A stretch of 64,000 nt of DNA, taken from positions 1 to 64,000 of the forward strand of contig CAMPDV010000221.1 of assembly GCA_946699065.1 (NCBI GenBank), read 5' to 3'. The notes below the pieces were generated by a model. That model was given only the letters and a program-made list of their open reading frames with translations. It made no database searches and was not told the origin of the DNA. The position numbers and the translations under genes were made by a program. This DNA comes from Loxodes magnus (Eukaryota; Ciliophora; Karyorelictea; Loxodida; Loxodidae). Below are positions 24,501-36,415 of this stretch, in pieces. Positions within the stretch are counted from its first letter, which is position 1, and each line of letters begins with the position of its first letter.

Positions 24501-25705
24501 GAATATCATGTCCACAGAATGTTTTCGCACAGTTTCCAGTCTGGAAATCTCAGATTATTATCACTTCATCTGCCCCCACCGATACAATTCATTTCTGGTC
24601 ACTTGTTATTGCTACCGATCTAACTGCTCTCACATGTCCATTCAATACTTAGACTAAAAAATTAAAGAATACTTACCTTGAGATAAGTCGTAAAGTATTT
24701 TATTTAAAAGCTTTTAGTAGCACAAGTTTGGTAAGATTTCATATTTTAAAATAAGAAAAGGTATTTCGCCTAGAGAATATATTCCTTGTCTATAGAGTTT
24801 TCTTAAAATGATACTTTTAATAAATTACTTTTCTTTATCTTCCATTTTATACCTCACTTTAATGACTGTTTAATTAAAGTAACTCATCTTGAGAAAATAG
24901 TTTTTTTAACTTAATTTAATTACAAATTAATAATTAAACTCTTTATTATTATCCCATTTTATACCGAAGAATTTCTATCCTTACTATAATAGCTTTACTA
25001 TGTATTTAGATCGAAATTCTCTTAGCTACAAAAGTTCCATTTCTTTATCAACCTTTTTGAAACGATAAACAAAATAGTACATTCTAATTACTTTGAAACT
25101 ATCTGCGATTAACTATTCCATTTCACTTATACTTGTAAATGTTTTCTTTAAACTTTTTTATTCAAAAAAAGTAAACTAAAATAAGTTTCTTAGTAGTTAG
25201 TTTATAAAAGCATACCTTGAATAAATGGAAAAGAGGTATCTAATATCTAAAGCAGAGTATTAAAATTTTTAACTTATTAGCTAAATCATTTAACTATCCT
25301 ATTTCTCATTCCTTTTCCTTCCTTTTATATGAAAACTTTTTCTCTTAAAATAATTTGCAAAAGTAGTTTACTACTTATATTTAATGCTCGCTCTAAGTAG
25401 AAACTGATTGTATGCATTTAATAAATTAAAAAAGCTACAGAAAGTAATTGTTTAAGAGAGTCTAACAAGGAAATGCTTGATCACTCATTCCAGTTTACGA
25501 TTTTTTAATTGTAACCTTTTGCTTTTCAATAAACCTTTAATATGCTTAATTATGTCTATTAAGGTTTTTCAAAAAACTAGTTAGAAAATTATAGTTGGAT
25601 TGGGGATTTTACCTTAGTAAAGAATGTATCCTTTTAAAATCTAATCATTTGCATATTAAAAAAAAATTCATTTAGCCTACTTTGGGGATTAACAAAAAGG
25701 GAAAT
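24501..25705. other. No gene seen
   Basis: AT-rich sequence with no recognisable motif, paralogue or repeat. Confidence 0.4.
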
Positions 25706-25882
25706 AAGCTAAGTCTAAAAAGCCATTCACCTAATACTGTGACATAGGCTAGATAGAGATTAAAATTGGTATAGAAGCGTACTCAAAGAATCATACTATT
25801 CAGAATACTTCTGTCATGCCTCGCTTCACTTCATCCGATTTCTCTACCCAAAAGGAGGTGAAATACTAAGAGCAGGCTAGCA
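25706..25882 (+). pseudogene. Dispersed fragment of the LRR/CNBD gene
   Basis: About 175 bp match codons about 120-178 of the minus-strand LRR/CNBD gene at 53286-57095. The copy is still in one frame: HTIQNTSVMPRFTSSDFSTQ and KEVKYQEQ are virtually the same in both. Flanks do not match. Conservation of the peptide despite third-base differences could mean the piece is recent or was under selection. It lies directly before a LINE 3' fragment, so retrotransposon-linked capture is possible. Confidence 0.75.
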
Positions 25883-25949
25883 AACAGGCTTCGAGCCATT
25901 ATTTGATATGGAAAAGGTAGTTTATGCTATCAATGTATAAAAATGTGAC

Positions 25950-26995
25950 TACCTGACATTTTATGCTTTATGCAGAATTTTATCGCTTCCTAAAGCAGAA
26001 TATGGCGGTGAACTAATGCCTTGATCTATTTAAAATGGAATTACCGAAATATTAATAAAATTGATAAAATCATGATATTGATAACAAGAAAAGCCTTTTA
26101 ACACCTGGAAATACTTTTAATGAGATTTGTTATATAGATCTTAATTGAATACCATTTATACATATCATGGCTCTAAGATTTTCTAAATTTGTTTACAAAT
26201 TACAATAAGAAAGTATAAATCTTCCTCAATCAACAATAGGCTTCCTTTTTAAGAATAAATGATAAGAAAGATATTAATTTACAGATTAAGATGTAATCAA
26301 TTTAAAATAATCAAATGTATTTCCTGAAATAACTTATACTAAGTTTAACAGACATAGAATATAAGACATAATTTCTATTTTCAAACTGAGGACCTATAAT
26401 TTCTAATACGAACTTAGTTTGTGTCACATAACCGCATAAAATGGAATTGATTGAACGTGTGGTTTAGCTCATGATGAACTCGATCATATATTTGAATGTA
26501 CTTTATATAAAGATGTCTTTTAGGAATGATCTAATCGAAAAATATTTAACGACAATGATTATAAAAAACTAATTCTGTACGAATAAAATGATATTAAAAT
26601 CAAACTTTGCAAAAAGTAAAATCCCTATGATTGACAAATATATTAAGATTTTCATCAAAAATTGCTTAAAAAAAGGATAGAAAATAAAAAATTTAGCAGT
26701 TGAAACAAAAAGAATAATTGATGGGAGAAAAAAATTTAAGAAAGAAATTTAAATAATGGTTGTGAAAACAAATAAGAAGAAAATTGAAAATAAGAAGAGA
26801 GAGAGGAAATTGCGAGAACACAATTTAAAACCAATATAGAAGAAACAAAAGAATAAGAGTAGGAAGAATTAACTAGAGGTTGATAATAAACTTACATAAA
26901 CTCTTATACTTAGCATAATTCGCATGAAATAAACTATAAGTAGTGCAATTATGTCCTAATACTCAAAGTATTAAAACTTTTTTATCTTATTATTA
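25950..26995 (+). mobile_element. LINE 3' fragment
   Basis: The frame LPKAEYGGELMPWSIQNG near 25985 is the post-catalytic region typical of LINE reverse transcriptases (a YG..L.PW-like block). Near 26410-26500 a C-terminal zinc-like motif follows: GIDWTCGLAHDELDHIFEC. Several W codons are TGA. The catalytic domain and 5' part are absent, as expected from 5' truncation. Similarity to the 18-kb LINE is only at domain level, so this is another lineage. A SINE-like unit begins right after it. Confidence 0.6.
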
Positions 26996-27006
26996 TTATA
27001 TACTAT

Positions 27007-27417
27007 AAAATGGATGTCAGCCGCGTCAGCCAAACCAGTAGGTAATCTGGTACAGTGTATACTGCATTACGAGTAATCTCGCACTAGATGCCACCACGGG
27101 GAAGGGTGGATGAGCTTCGTTAAAACATACCTGACTTACTCCGAAGGTTCTCTCTAGCAGTATGAAAATTTGACTGACGGGCCTTCTAATTACCGACTTA
27201 ATAACTAATTCTTATTTGGACCTTATTCAAGAAGACTGAAGCATTTGACTCAAGATTTTAGAATAATTTTTAATAAGAAGATTCCCCATTTGGAGAAGCT
27301 GACATAACTCATCGGAACTCTAAAATTATAACAAGAAACATGAGAACATTTTCTTAATATTAAAAAATAATATTGAAAGAGCTACGCGCCAATGAGGTGC
27401 TACGCGCTCTATAATCA
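27007..27417 (+). mobile_element. SINE-like unit, copy 1
   Basis: A 410-bp unit shares its whole length with 32105-32498 and its first 170 bp with the minus strand at 62996-63168. The head contains short stems (accag/ctggt, cgag/ctcg, ccacc/gggtgg) and the conserved block agatgccaccacgg. TGGTACAGTGTA resembles a pol III A box; a convincing B box is absent. The middle carries gacgggccttctaatta. The 3' end (27378-27416) is agagctacgcgccaatgagg, tgctacgcgctctataatc, the same tail as the LINE at 23555-23592. No protein frame is evident. The combination of no ORF, structured head and borrowed LINE tail defines a SINE. Confidence 0.7.
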
Positions 27418-27419
27418 TT

Positions 27420-28310
27420 TTTATTTATTTATATTTAGAGATTAAGTAGCGAAAATATCCTAATATTACGAAATAGATATTAATAATTAGGAATATAATA
27501 GTAGCATAAATACTTTTACTAAATATGTTAAAAGAAAGACTCAACATATATTTTATGAAATAACTACTTAAAGACTGAAAAGAATACCTACTGCTAAGTT
27601 ATTTGTAGAATAATTAGATAATAATTTTAATTCCCGTAAATTACCTATTCAAAACTTAATAAATAATATCGAAAAGAAATAATTAGTTCATACAAGCTCA
27701 GAACCTAAAATCAATATTTTTGCAAAATAATAAGAATAATCATTATTTAATTGAGAATCCCTATTGTATCTGAGGAAAATTTAAATAATTTGAACATATT
27801 CGGGATTGCAATTGCTAAATAGATATTCAAGAAAAGATGGTAGCAAAGATTGGATAATGCGGCATACAGAATTAATAATCTATGACCAAAATTATATCGA
27901 TTAATTGCCAAAAAACAATTTAGAATGCATTGATTTGCTAATCAAGATTTATCATATGATATAGCTTAAAAAGAGGTTAAAATTATTCGAATTGGAAAAA
28001 AACAAATGATAAGAAAGCTAGGAGACTAAGGGAAAAGATGTTAAAGACTGAGAAAAGGAAGAAGAGAATGATGAAAATGAGCAGGAAAAGAAGAATAAGT
28101 AGAAGATTAGAACAAATAAACTGATGACGATGACCTTTTTAAAGAAGAGGATGAAGATGAAAGAATGAAGAGTTGAAAAATTTTTAAATAACATTATAGC
28201 ATCCTTAATTAAAGGAATCAATTCCAACAATAAAAAGATGTAGGAGATTCTTTCAGTTGAATTTAAATTTATTTTTAAGAAGTTTAAGAGATTCATATTA
28301 CTAAATTAGA
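27420..28310 (+). mobile_element. LINE 3' fragment, second
   Basis: A plus-strand frame reads ENPYCIWGKFKQFEHIRDC near 27755, a C-terminal LINE zinc motif comparable to the one at 26.45 kb, followed by a K- and R-rich tail (KARRLREKMLKTEKRKKRMM) to about 28100. The reverse transcriptase core is missing. It lies immediately after the SINE-like unit, so the SINE may have inserted near or within an older LINE end, or the two may have arrived separately. Confidence 0.45.
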
Positions 28311-28454
28311 GGTTATTTTCTTGCATTCCTTGTATTAGTTTTACAAGTAATTAATAATTGTTCTTTAATTCAATAAGAAATCTTTATAATTAATATAATG
28401 CACATATAATTCCAAGTATTTTCTTTAATGATTTCTTTAAGAAATGTTAAAAAA

Positions 28455-28486
28455 TATTTTTAATTTTAACTCTTTCAAAAAATAAA
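28455..28486 (+). promoter_or_regulatory. Conserved TRIM-family leader block
   Basis: ttttaactctttcaaaaaat then aaa lies directly before the ATG. The same block (TTTTAACTCATTCAAAAA, 3-5 nt, ATG) precedes the family starts at 36916 and 10157, with variants at 42935 and 24453. It is better conserved than the sequence further upstream, suggesting a shared initiation or leader element. Confidence 0.55.
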
Positions 28487-31231
28487 ATGTCAGGATCTAA
28501 GTGTGAATTATGTGAAGAAGAATACAACTAAGAACTTAGAAGGCCTAGATAGTTGGACTGTGGATGCATTCTCTGTGAGAAATGCTTGAAAGGTATTTAT
28601 AAACTCCAAAAGAAGTTTCTATGCAACATTCACAATGTCATAACAGAAAGACCAATCGATACACTACAAATTATGAATCTAGCTATTCAATAGGAATAGA
28701 ACCTCACCCTTTAGGATATCTGTTAGATTCATAATTAGCATTTCTTAACTCTATATTGCATATAAGATAATATAAGAATCTGTGGCTAATGTGAGTAAGC
28801 AGTACATCAAGAGCATAAATGTATCAGTTCATAAGAAGCAGTCTAGCATTTAAAAATCTACATATAATCTACTTTTAAAGCTATCAAGTAGAGAATAGAC
28901 TACCATATATTAACTTTGAATCAATGGCGAGGACAGTAAAGCTAGTAGTAGATATCAAGAATAGACAATATAGTTTAAGTATAACTACAGGTAAAATAAA
29001 ATATTAATTTTGCTTGTTAGGAGATGGTAGAAGTTTAATAATTCCAAATAGAATAATAAATGCAGTTACTTAAAGATACTTCTGATTATTATCATCAAAT
29101 AGTTAGTTAGATAAATTATTTCTCAAATACATCTTAAGATAATATTGCTTAATGTGAGGAAAAGCGGAACTAATTGGACCAACTTTAGTTAGCAATATAG
29201 GATAAGTTTCAACATATATCATAATCCTTTTATATCCTATGATAAGATAATTTAAACATTCAAACTTACTAAAATAAAATTCTTGCTCATATAATGGAAC
29301 AGTTTTAACTTAAAAAAGCTTATTTAAACTATATCTTTTAAGAAAAATAGATAAAGCAATTATAGTTAGCTATAAAGCATCAATATAAAAACTTTCAAGA
29401 AGCGCATCTTTAATAAGAAAAGCAAGAATAGGAATATCGTAATTAAATCTCTTCATTAGAGCAATAAGTTTCTTATTACTTAAGTTAAACCAATAATTTA
29501 AATCAATAAATCATCAATTAAAATAAGAAGATATAGGAATTAAAGGGACTGCTAACATAAACTAAATATGAAGGTGCTCAAGCTTTCTAACAAAATACAC
29601 ATGAAATTTTATTACAGTAGAATAAGGATGAATAACTGCAAACACATAATAGGTAAATAAATTAGTTGAATTAATAAGCTCTTGAGAAGGTTTCTTAGAT
29701 ATAAAATTTGAAATAAGATCTCCTCAATAGTAAATAAGAAAGCTTAAATCTTAAAGTCTGATTATATGACAAGTTGGTATAAGAGATGATTAAAGATAAA
29801 TAAATAGCTGAATTAACTGAATAGTTTAATAAAGCTAAATAAGAAATCAGCAATTTAAGTACTACAATTTCTAACCTTAAGAGTAGCCAACTCTAATATA
29901 CTTAAGGTATTTAAGAGCTTCAATAGAAAATAGTAGATCTTCAATAGAATCTTACAGCTAGTTAATCAAATATCACTTAATTATAAGGATAGTTATAAAA
30001 ATTATCATAAGAGAACATCAATTAGCAAGAGTAGTTAAGGATCTTATTAAATGAATAAGAGAATTTAAAAGCAACTAATAATTAACTGGGAAACACTAAT
30101 AAAAATTGGATTGATTAACTAAATTAATAAAGTTAATAAATCTAAAAAGTAACATATTCTTTGGATTAATATAAGTAATAAGCCTAATAGATTTAAGTAA
30201 GCAATTGGAGTGAGGTAGTGAATGAGCCTATCTATAAATTTAGTTTAACAAAGAGAATAAATAAGGAGTCACCTAGGATAGCTGCTTATAAGAGGGTATT
30301 TTATGGTACTAATAAGATTTAAAGTTACTAATTAGAAAATGCTAATAACTCATGCAACTATAGTACGGTTTCAGCACTTACACCTATATATACAAATTTT
30401 TCATCGACATATTAGATCGATGATGATCTATTAATATAGGTGGGAGGTAAACAATCGGAAACATATCTCGATAGGATCTTATAGATCAGTATAAACTCTA
30501 ACTCCACCACTAGCAACACTAATACTAACAATATTAATTCCAACAAAAACTCAACAATAAAAGCATAAACTAATTTAATCTAGCCAAGAGTAATCAGATA
30601 GATGGGATATGATAATGACAGATTAGTGTATATAATAGGAGGAGTGGATCCAGCATTAAAAACTTTACTTACTCATAATTACTATAACTACTATAATTCT
30701 TTTGAAGTATATGACATAGGAGTAAATAAATCTAGATCTTTGGTTAGTTACAAGGACTATATCTCCTATAATGCGATATATGTATAAAATCAAAGAGTTT
30801 GACTATTAGGTGGTAGAATCTAAAATCCAAATAGAACTAGGGATTTCAAACGATCAAGCTTAATATCATCATATGACATCATATTGAATGCTTATTAAGA
30901 ACATAATATCTAATTGCCAAAGCCAGCTTCTTCTTTAGTAAGTGTTTATGTGAATGAGATTGAGTAAGTATATATATGGGACTAGAATAATTATCTTAAC
31001 TAAGCATGTGTGTATGACAATAAGATAATAATAAAAGATGGCTAATAATATCCATAATTACCTAATGCTTTCTGATATAATGGTATCTACATCAATAATA
31101 GACTATGGATGTGGAGTAGTGCTTATAAAACAGATGCTAACATAATATATATATATGACATAAAAGGAGTTACCAGAAATAACATTAAGGAGAGAGAGTG
31201 GGTTTCTTTGTAATTAAGTGAGAGCAAGTGA
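28487..31231 (+). CDS. TRIM-like RING/B-box/coiled-coil/Kelch protein (914 aa)
   Basis: The reference member of the family; unbroken from ATG 28487 to TGA 31229-31231. The RING ligands are C6, C9, C25, C27, C30, C33, C46, H49. The B-box 2 is textbook: C79, H82, C91, D94, C99, C102, H107, H110. A Q/L-rich coiled coil covers about 115-600. Kelch blades run about 610-905 with GYDNDRLVYIIGGVDP at 707 and LLGGRIQNPNR and NNRLWMWSS later. TGA codes W in RVWLLGG and AFWYNG. A TAA six codons before the end is read as Q (SLQLSESK), and a second TGA lies one codon after the stop. Expected role: E3 ubiquitin ligase, Kelch propeller choosing the partner; inferred from domains. Confidence 0.87.
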
Positions 31232-31420
31232 GTTTGAACCCTACGAGTAAGGAAATAGCATAGATAATTATATTAGAAGTATTAAAGCATTTAAAGCATT
31301 AAAAGCATTAAAAAATTAAAAATATTAAAGTATAAAGTATATTTAGAGTATATATAAAGTATATATACCTTATAACTATTTCCAAAGAGGATATTAATTC
31401 TCTCTATCATATTTTTTTAT
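31232..31420 (+). repeat. AT-rich 3' repeats of a TRIM gene
   Basis: Short direct repeats follow the stop: ttaaagcatt units, then aaagtatatataaagtatat units. The genes at 36916 and 42935 have the same kind of tail (39690-39960 and 45700-45780), so it travels with the gene as a 3' untranslated or flanking repeat. Confidence 0.6.
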
Positions 31421-32104
31421 AGGATGTAATAGAGATTTATGCATTTATCTATATGATAAGCAATTAAATCTCAAATATTTTATATAAAATTAAAACGCCT
31501 AAATTCTTAATAATTTTCTTCTTACTTCTAAAATATTTAAAACTATAAGCTTTATATTTTTTTACTTATAAAAGGAATACTAGTATTTTTTCAATTGCTA
31601 TTAGTTAATATTTCGTCAGATGTTTTTTCTTGTTTTTTTGTTTCGCACATTTATGTCACAAGTGTTACATACTGTTGAAAATGAAGAATCATTTTCTTAG
31701 TCCATAAAATATTCTTTCTTGTCTTTCTATTTCCATATAAAACCTTTCGAAATATTCTGGATATTTTCTTCATTTAGAAAGAGTTATTAATCTAATTAAA
31801 CACAATTTTTTCTGTTTTTCTCTCTCATTATTCAGATATCATTCTCTAATCCAGTTATTCATTCATAGACTCGGTTTTAGCTCTTCAGTCTACCTTAAGG
31901 ACTTTATTATAATCTTAATAATTTATGAAATCTTTACTTATTTTGAATATTTCTTGCTTCTATGCGTTTAAGTGATCTAAAATTTTTAAGATTAGTTGAT
32001 ATATTTACTGTATCATCTATATTCGAGTATTTAAGTGGTAAAAGATTGAAAATAAGGAGAAATTAAGTATTAAGGTGATAGATATTAGAATATATTAATA
32101 TAAA
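31421..32104. other. No gene seen
   Basis: T-rich on the plus strand; no motif recognised. Confidence 0.4.
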
Positions 32105-32498
32105 AAATATGGATTTATGCTGCGGTCAGGAGAACTAATAGGTAATTTGGTGTAGTATATACTGCATTGCGAGTAATCTTGCATTAGATGCCACTACGGA
32201 AAAGAGTGTATAAACTCGGAAGAGACAAGTCTAACTTGTCTGAGGATTCTCGCTAGCAGTATGAACGTTTGGATGACGGGCCTTCTAATGACTTAATTAC
32301 TAATTCTTATTTTGATTTTATTTAAGAAGACTGGAGCATTTTGTTCAAGCCTCAAAAATAATTTTTAATAAGCATATTCCCCATTTGGAGAAGCTGATGT
32401 GACTCATTGACGAATTGAATGAACAACAAGAAATTGAGAATACTTTTTTTAATATTAAACAAGTTGCGCGCCTATGAGGTACTACACGCTCTATAATA
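32105..32498 (+). mobile_element. SINE-like unit, copy 2
   Basis: The same family as 27007-27417, with roughly 75-80% identity by eye. The stem gacaag-tctaa-cttgtc (around 32241) corresponds to GATAAG-CTTAA-CTTATC in the relative at 63.1 kb: both sides changed together, which supports a folded RNA. The tail is ttgcgcgcctatgaggtact, acacgctctataat. TGGTGTAGTATA takes the A-box-like position. No target-site duplication could be recognised. No ORF. Confidence 0.7.
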
Positions 32499-33239
32499 TT
32501 ATTTATTAATTGCTTATAAAATAATATGAATATCTTATATAAAACAATATATAATTATGACTTGAAGTACTATAAATTAAAAAAAAATTAGTAAAAGATA
32601 AATTAAAATTTAAAATTAAATAAAAGAGTTTTTTTACGTCTTTAATTGCAAAAAACGCTTCCTTCATCTATAGACATAAGTAAATTTCTATAAATTGCTT
32701 TCTAATTTTGTCTTTATCTCATCCTTATTCTTTAATTAAACCTTCTTTCTACTAATCTTTAACTTCTTCCTTTTTTGCTTTCTACATTTCTAGAATTTAA
32801 AATCTTCTTGTCATTAGCTTCTTGCGAAATATTTTGATTTATAAGTTTAAATACTCCATTTTAAACCTTAAAAAGGAGTTTATATATTCTTGATTATATA
32901 GTATGAGACGTCTTTAGTCAAAATTCCCTATCTTTTCCGATAGAGAATCCCTTTTATTAGAATAGTATATACATTTAAAGGTATTCTCAAAAGTCTCATA
33001 CTCTTCACACATATAATAGGGATTATCAATAGGATAATGAAGATCTTAAAGATCCTTACGAAAATTAAAAGATTAGGTTCTAAGTTTATATATACTGATA
33101 ATTTCTCGTCTATACTATTTGTTTAATTTCGTATAAGTAATTAGTGGAAATCGCTAAATATTACAAAATTACTAGGTATATATTTTAACTGCTTTCATTC
33201 TTATTAATTTTTTAGTAGTTCCATTATAGAAATATTGTT
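32499..33239. other. No gene seen
   Basis: AT-rich sequence between the SINE-like unit and duplicate B; nothing recognised. Confidence 0.4.
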
Positions 33240-33400
33240 GTATTTTGTCTCTTATGCTTGTTAGAATTTTAAATTAGTGTTCTAACTCTTCTCATATAAA
33301 ACCCAAGAACTTTCCAATCTTCTATGTTTCATGTTTAATACATTAAAATGTTCTCCACATGCCTCATACTTGGCTATTTACATTAGCTTATTTTATAAAT
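33240..33400 (-). pseudogene. TRIM family RING remnant (duplicate B)
   Basis: The minus strand reads KYEACGEHFNVLNMKHRRLE, a decayed version of KCEACEEDFNQGLRKPRQLD, then VLYEK for ILCER. Several zinc ligands are replaced (C to Y). It pairs with the copy at 5580-5745 in duplicate A. Confidence 0.5.
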
Positions 33401-33802
33401 CAGAAGTATTCATAGAACCAGTTTGCATTTACTTGATTAGTCTTGAGTATCTAGTCTTGAATCTTTATTTTATTTTTATAATACTGAGTATATGAAATCA
33501 CTGAAATAAATCTAAAATAGTTAAGCTTTTATATATTCCAGTTCTAAGCATATCACTCTTTATCTTACTCCTATTTTTGTGTTTATCTAAATTTTAATTA
33601 TTCAAAGTGTCTATAGCTATAACAAAGGTATTTAGAGTAATTTTCTTCCATTTTTAGTATAGATTTTAAAAGTAATTATTTTATATCTAATTAATTAAGT
33701 AATCAATTAAAGCTAATAATGATTATTTATATAGCTTATATTAGTCTCTTTAGTAGTTTATTAAAGAGATATTTGCTATTTTTTAATTATAGATAAAAAT
33801 AA

Positions 33803-34110
33803 AATGTCAATAGTTTAGAGCTGAGAATGTAAAATATTTAGTTTGCTGGATTATAGATTTAGTGGAGCAATAAGAAACTTAGAATGCCTAAAAATATAAA
33901 TTATGCTCGTTTGTTCAAACGAATCATTACAATGTAAAGACTAATTGAGTAACTTCTTATCATTAATCTAGCTATCTAACATGAATAATTGCTTAATCTT
34001 TAGGAAATCTGCTAAACTCATCAAGCAGGAGCTTTTTTTTCCTTTCTATTAAGCTAAAAGGTATCTTCTCAATATAAGTTAGTTAGTCTAATTAAAGTGT
34101 AGAAGATAAA
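33803..34110 (+). pseudogene. TRIM family RING/B-box remnant (duplicate B)
   Basis: ATG 33803 begins MSIVQSWECK, then LLDYRFS where intact copies have LLDCGCI. The rest matches the B-box equivalent up to the sequence ctttaggaaatctgctaaac. Only a few ligands remain. Confidence 0.5.
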
Positions 34111-36009
34111 AAGTTAAAATAATAGTTAAAAAAATTAGAAAAAAAGGTGAAAGAGAGAAAAATGACTAGATTATAACGTTTATTGAGTATAGCATTTAAC
34201 ACCACATGTTTTGTTTACTTGTAAAGTTCTGTTCTAATTATATTATTTTATTATTCATGTTATTCTCTATATTTCAGATGACCTTTTTCATCATCTTTAA
34301 AGCATCATAATGCGCTTGATTTTTTCATTTTCCTTGAATTCCTGTATTTCTTGCTTAAGGCCTTCAATGCAAGTAAATATAAAAATATTTCGATCCATTG
34401 AGTCTGAGTTTAAAAACTTACAGAAAGTATTGGCTCACTAATTATTTTAATTAACGTGAAGCTTCTCTTAGCTAATATTAGCTCTTGGAGTTTCATGCAT
34501 TAATGATATTTTATTGTATTCTCCTACATTAACTATAACTCTTCTCCACTATTTATATAAACTTACTTCGATTTTACTGTGTGAAGATGCTCAAAATTAG
34601 ATAGAGTTTAAATCTTAATTACGGTATAGACTATTTTCATAATTGGAGATATGGGTATTTAATTTTTACTATCGTTCTATTAATAAAATATATCTAAGTC
34701 TTCTTAGCAAATAACATTTTATCTCTTAGATTAGGTGATAAAAGCAAAGCATCTCAGGACTTCTTGAAAACTTTTTCTTACGTTACTACGGAGGTTCCAT
34801 CTCAGGGTAATTCCCCAAAATTTTAAAAGTCTACATACTCGCATGGTTCTCCTCGATATTTGACAGATTTGAAAGAATTATTTACTATTCTTAGTGAACT
34901 CCTCAGAGCTTTTAGTTTAATTAAAGGATATCTATGAATATTTAAATTGGCTCAATAAGCTAGTATCTCACCAATTAGAATTATAATAACTTTCCTTAAA
35001 AAACGGAAATATCTTAAGGAAAAATTTACTCTCTTTTATCTTTTATCTAAACTAATAATCTAATATCATAATACTAGGTATCAATTTGAGATGCTATTTA
35101 GAAAATTGAATTTAATAAGCAAGTTAATCTGCTAGATTAAAGCTTCAAAATTCTTAGTATCTCAAATAGAATGTTATTAATAAAGAAAATTAGAGATAAG
35201 GATTAAATCTGATCTAATGAATCAATTTTCACTAGTAACTTGATATCTTTGATTGATTTCAAAAAATGAAACAAGTAGACAGAAGCAAACTAATTATAAG
35301 GCTAGGAGATAAATTACTCTAGGAATGCAAGAACTCTATCAACTCTTTTTATTAGTTTCTCCAAGAAGCTCAATTATATTATTTTTTGATTACAATTATC
35401 AATGCTCTCTATATAAACAAGTAACCCAAAAGAACATATAAAAATAATTAAAACTAGTGCATTCAGTAAATTCTTTAAATTGTCTTTAATTGTAAGAGGA
35501 TTACTTAATAGAAGCTTTTCTATGTTTTATAATAATGAATTATGTACATGTTTATATTTATATTTATTTTCACTCAATTTTAAGATAAAATCTAATGATA
35601 ATCTACTTTTAGTTATCCTTAAAATTCGATTATACTTAAAGAATGAAAAATTAGTTAATAAATCAATTATAAAAATAGAAGATGTAAATTTAATAATCTA
35701 TTCTAGTTTACTATTAAAATACTAACATATAATCCCTTTTACAATAATTAAATAGCTATTATGATTGATATAAATTAACTTCTTTTATGAGTTATAATCC
35801 TCTTTTATGCATCACATATTATACATATGAAATGCAACTTTGAAAATGTTCTAATTTGTGATAACAATTTTACTTGAGAAGCCTTAACGTATTTTACATT
35901 AGATATAGGTAAAAGTAGAATATTAGTTAATATGAATGGAATTCTTAAACTAAGTGATTATAAATAATTAACCTCATAAAATTTATTAACTCTTAGATTA
36001 GTAATTATA
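34111..36009. other. Duplicated flank, then unmatched AT-rich sequence
   Basis: 34111-34990 matches the flank of copy A. 34991-36009 has no counterpart there. The standard-code frame 35480-35725 has no recognisable motif and ordinary AT-rich composition. Confidence 0.4.
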
Positions 36010-36415
36010 AAGCTACTTCTTATTTTACGTCTACTCATATTTTAAGATTTTGCATTTCCAATTCTTCAATTAGATTTTCTGTAATCATATTTGCATATCA
36101 TATGTGACTTTTTTAAGGGTTTTAGGTTGTTTTCAAAAAATTCTCCATAAAATATATTCGTAACCAAATTTTCTTGGTTTTGTGTCATTTTAGTGAGACT
36201 GTTACTATACTTTAATTTATTCATGTATTCCTAGATCTTAGACTAATTACTTTAAGCAACTGAAATCAGCTGTTCAAGTCTTAGAAAATTTTCTTCTTCA
36301 TATTTTTTCAACCTAAAAGCTTTTAATAAGCTTTAGTTGAGTTATTTTTTTATACGTTTTATTATTTTCTTATTTTTCTTTACCTTGCTAGATATTTCTT
36401 CATCTTAGACGTGAA
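36010..36415 (-). pseudogene. TRIM family remnant (duplicate B, minus strand)
   Basis: Counterpart of the start of 8590-9745. The stretch MITENLIEELEMQN near 36070 equals MITENLLEELEMLN in copy A, itself the decayed RING end. A stop-free frame begins at ATG 36413, but zinc ligands are gone. Confidence 0.45.

Noticed and set aside
27007-27417. SINE-like unit as a tRNA gene or tRNA-derived SINE
   Set aside because: Only a weak A-box-like string is present; no cloverleaf and no convincing B box.
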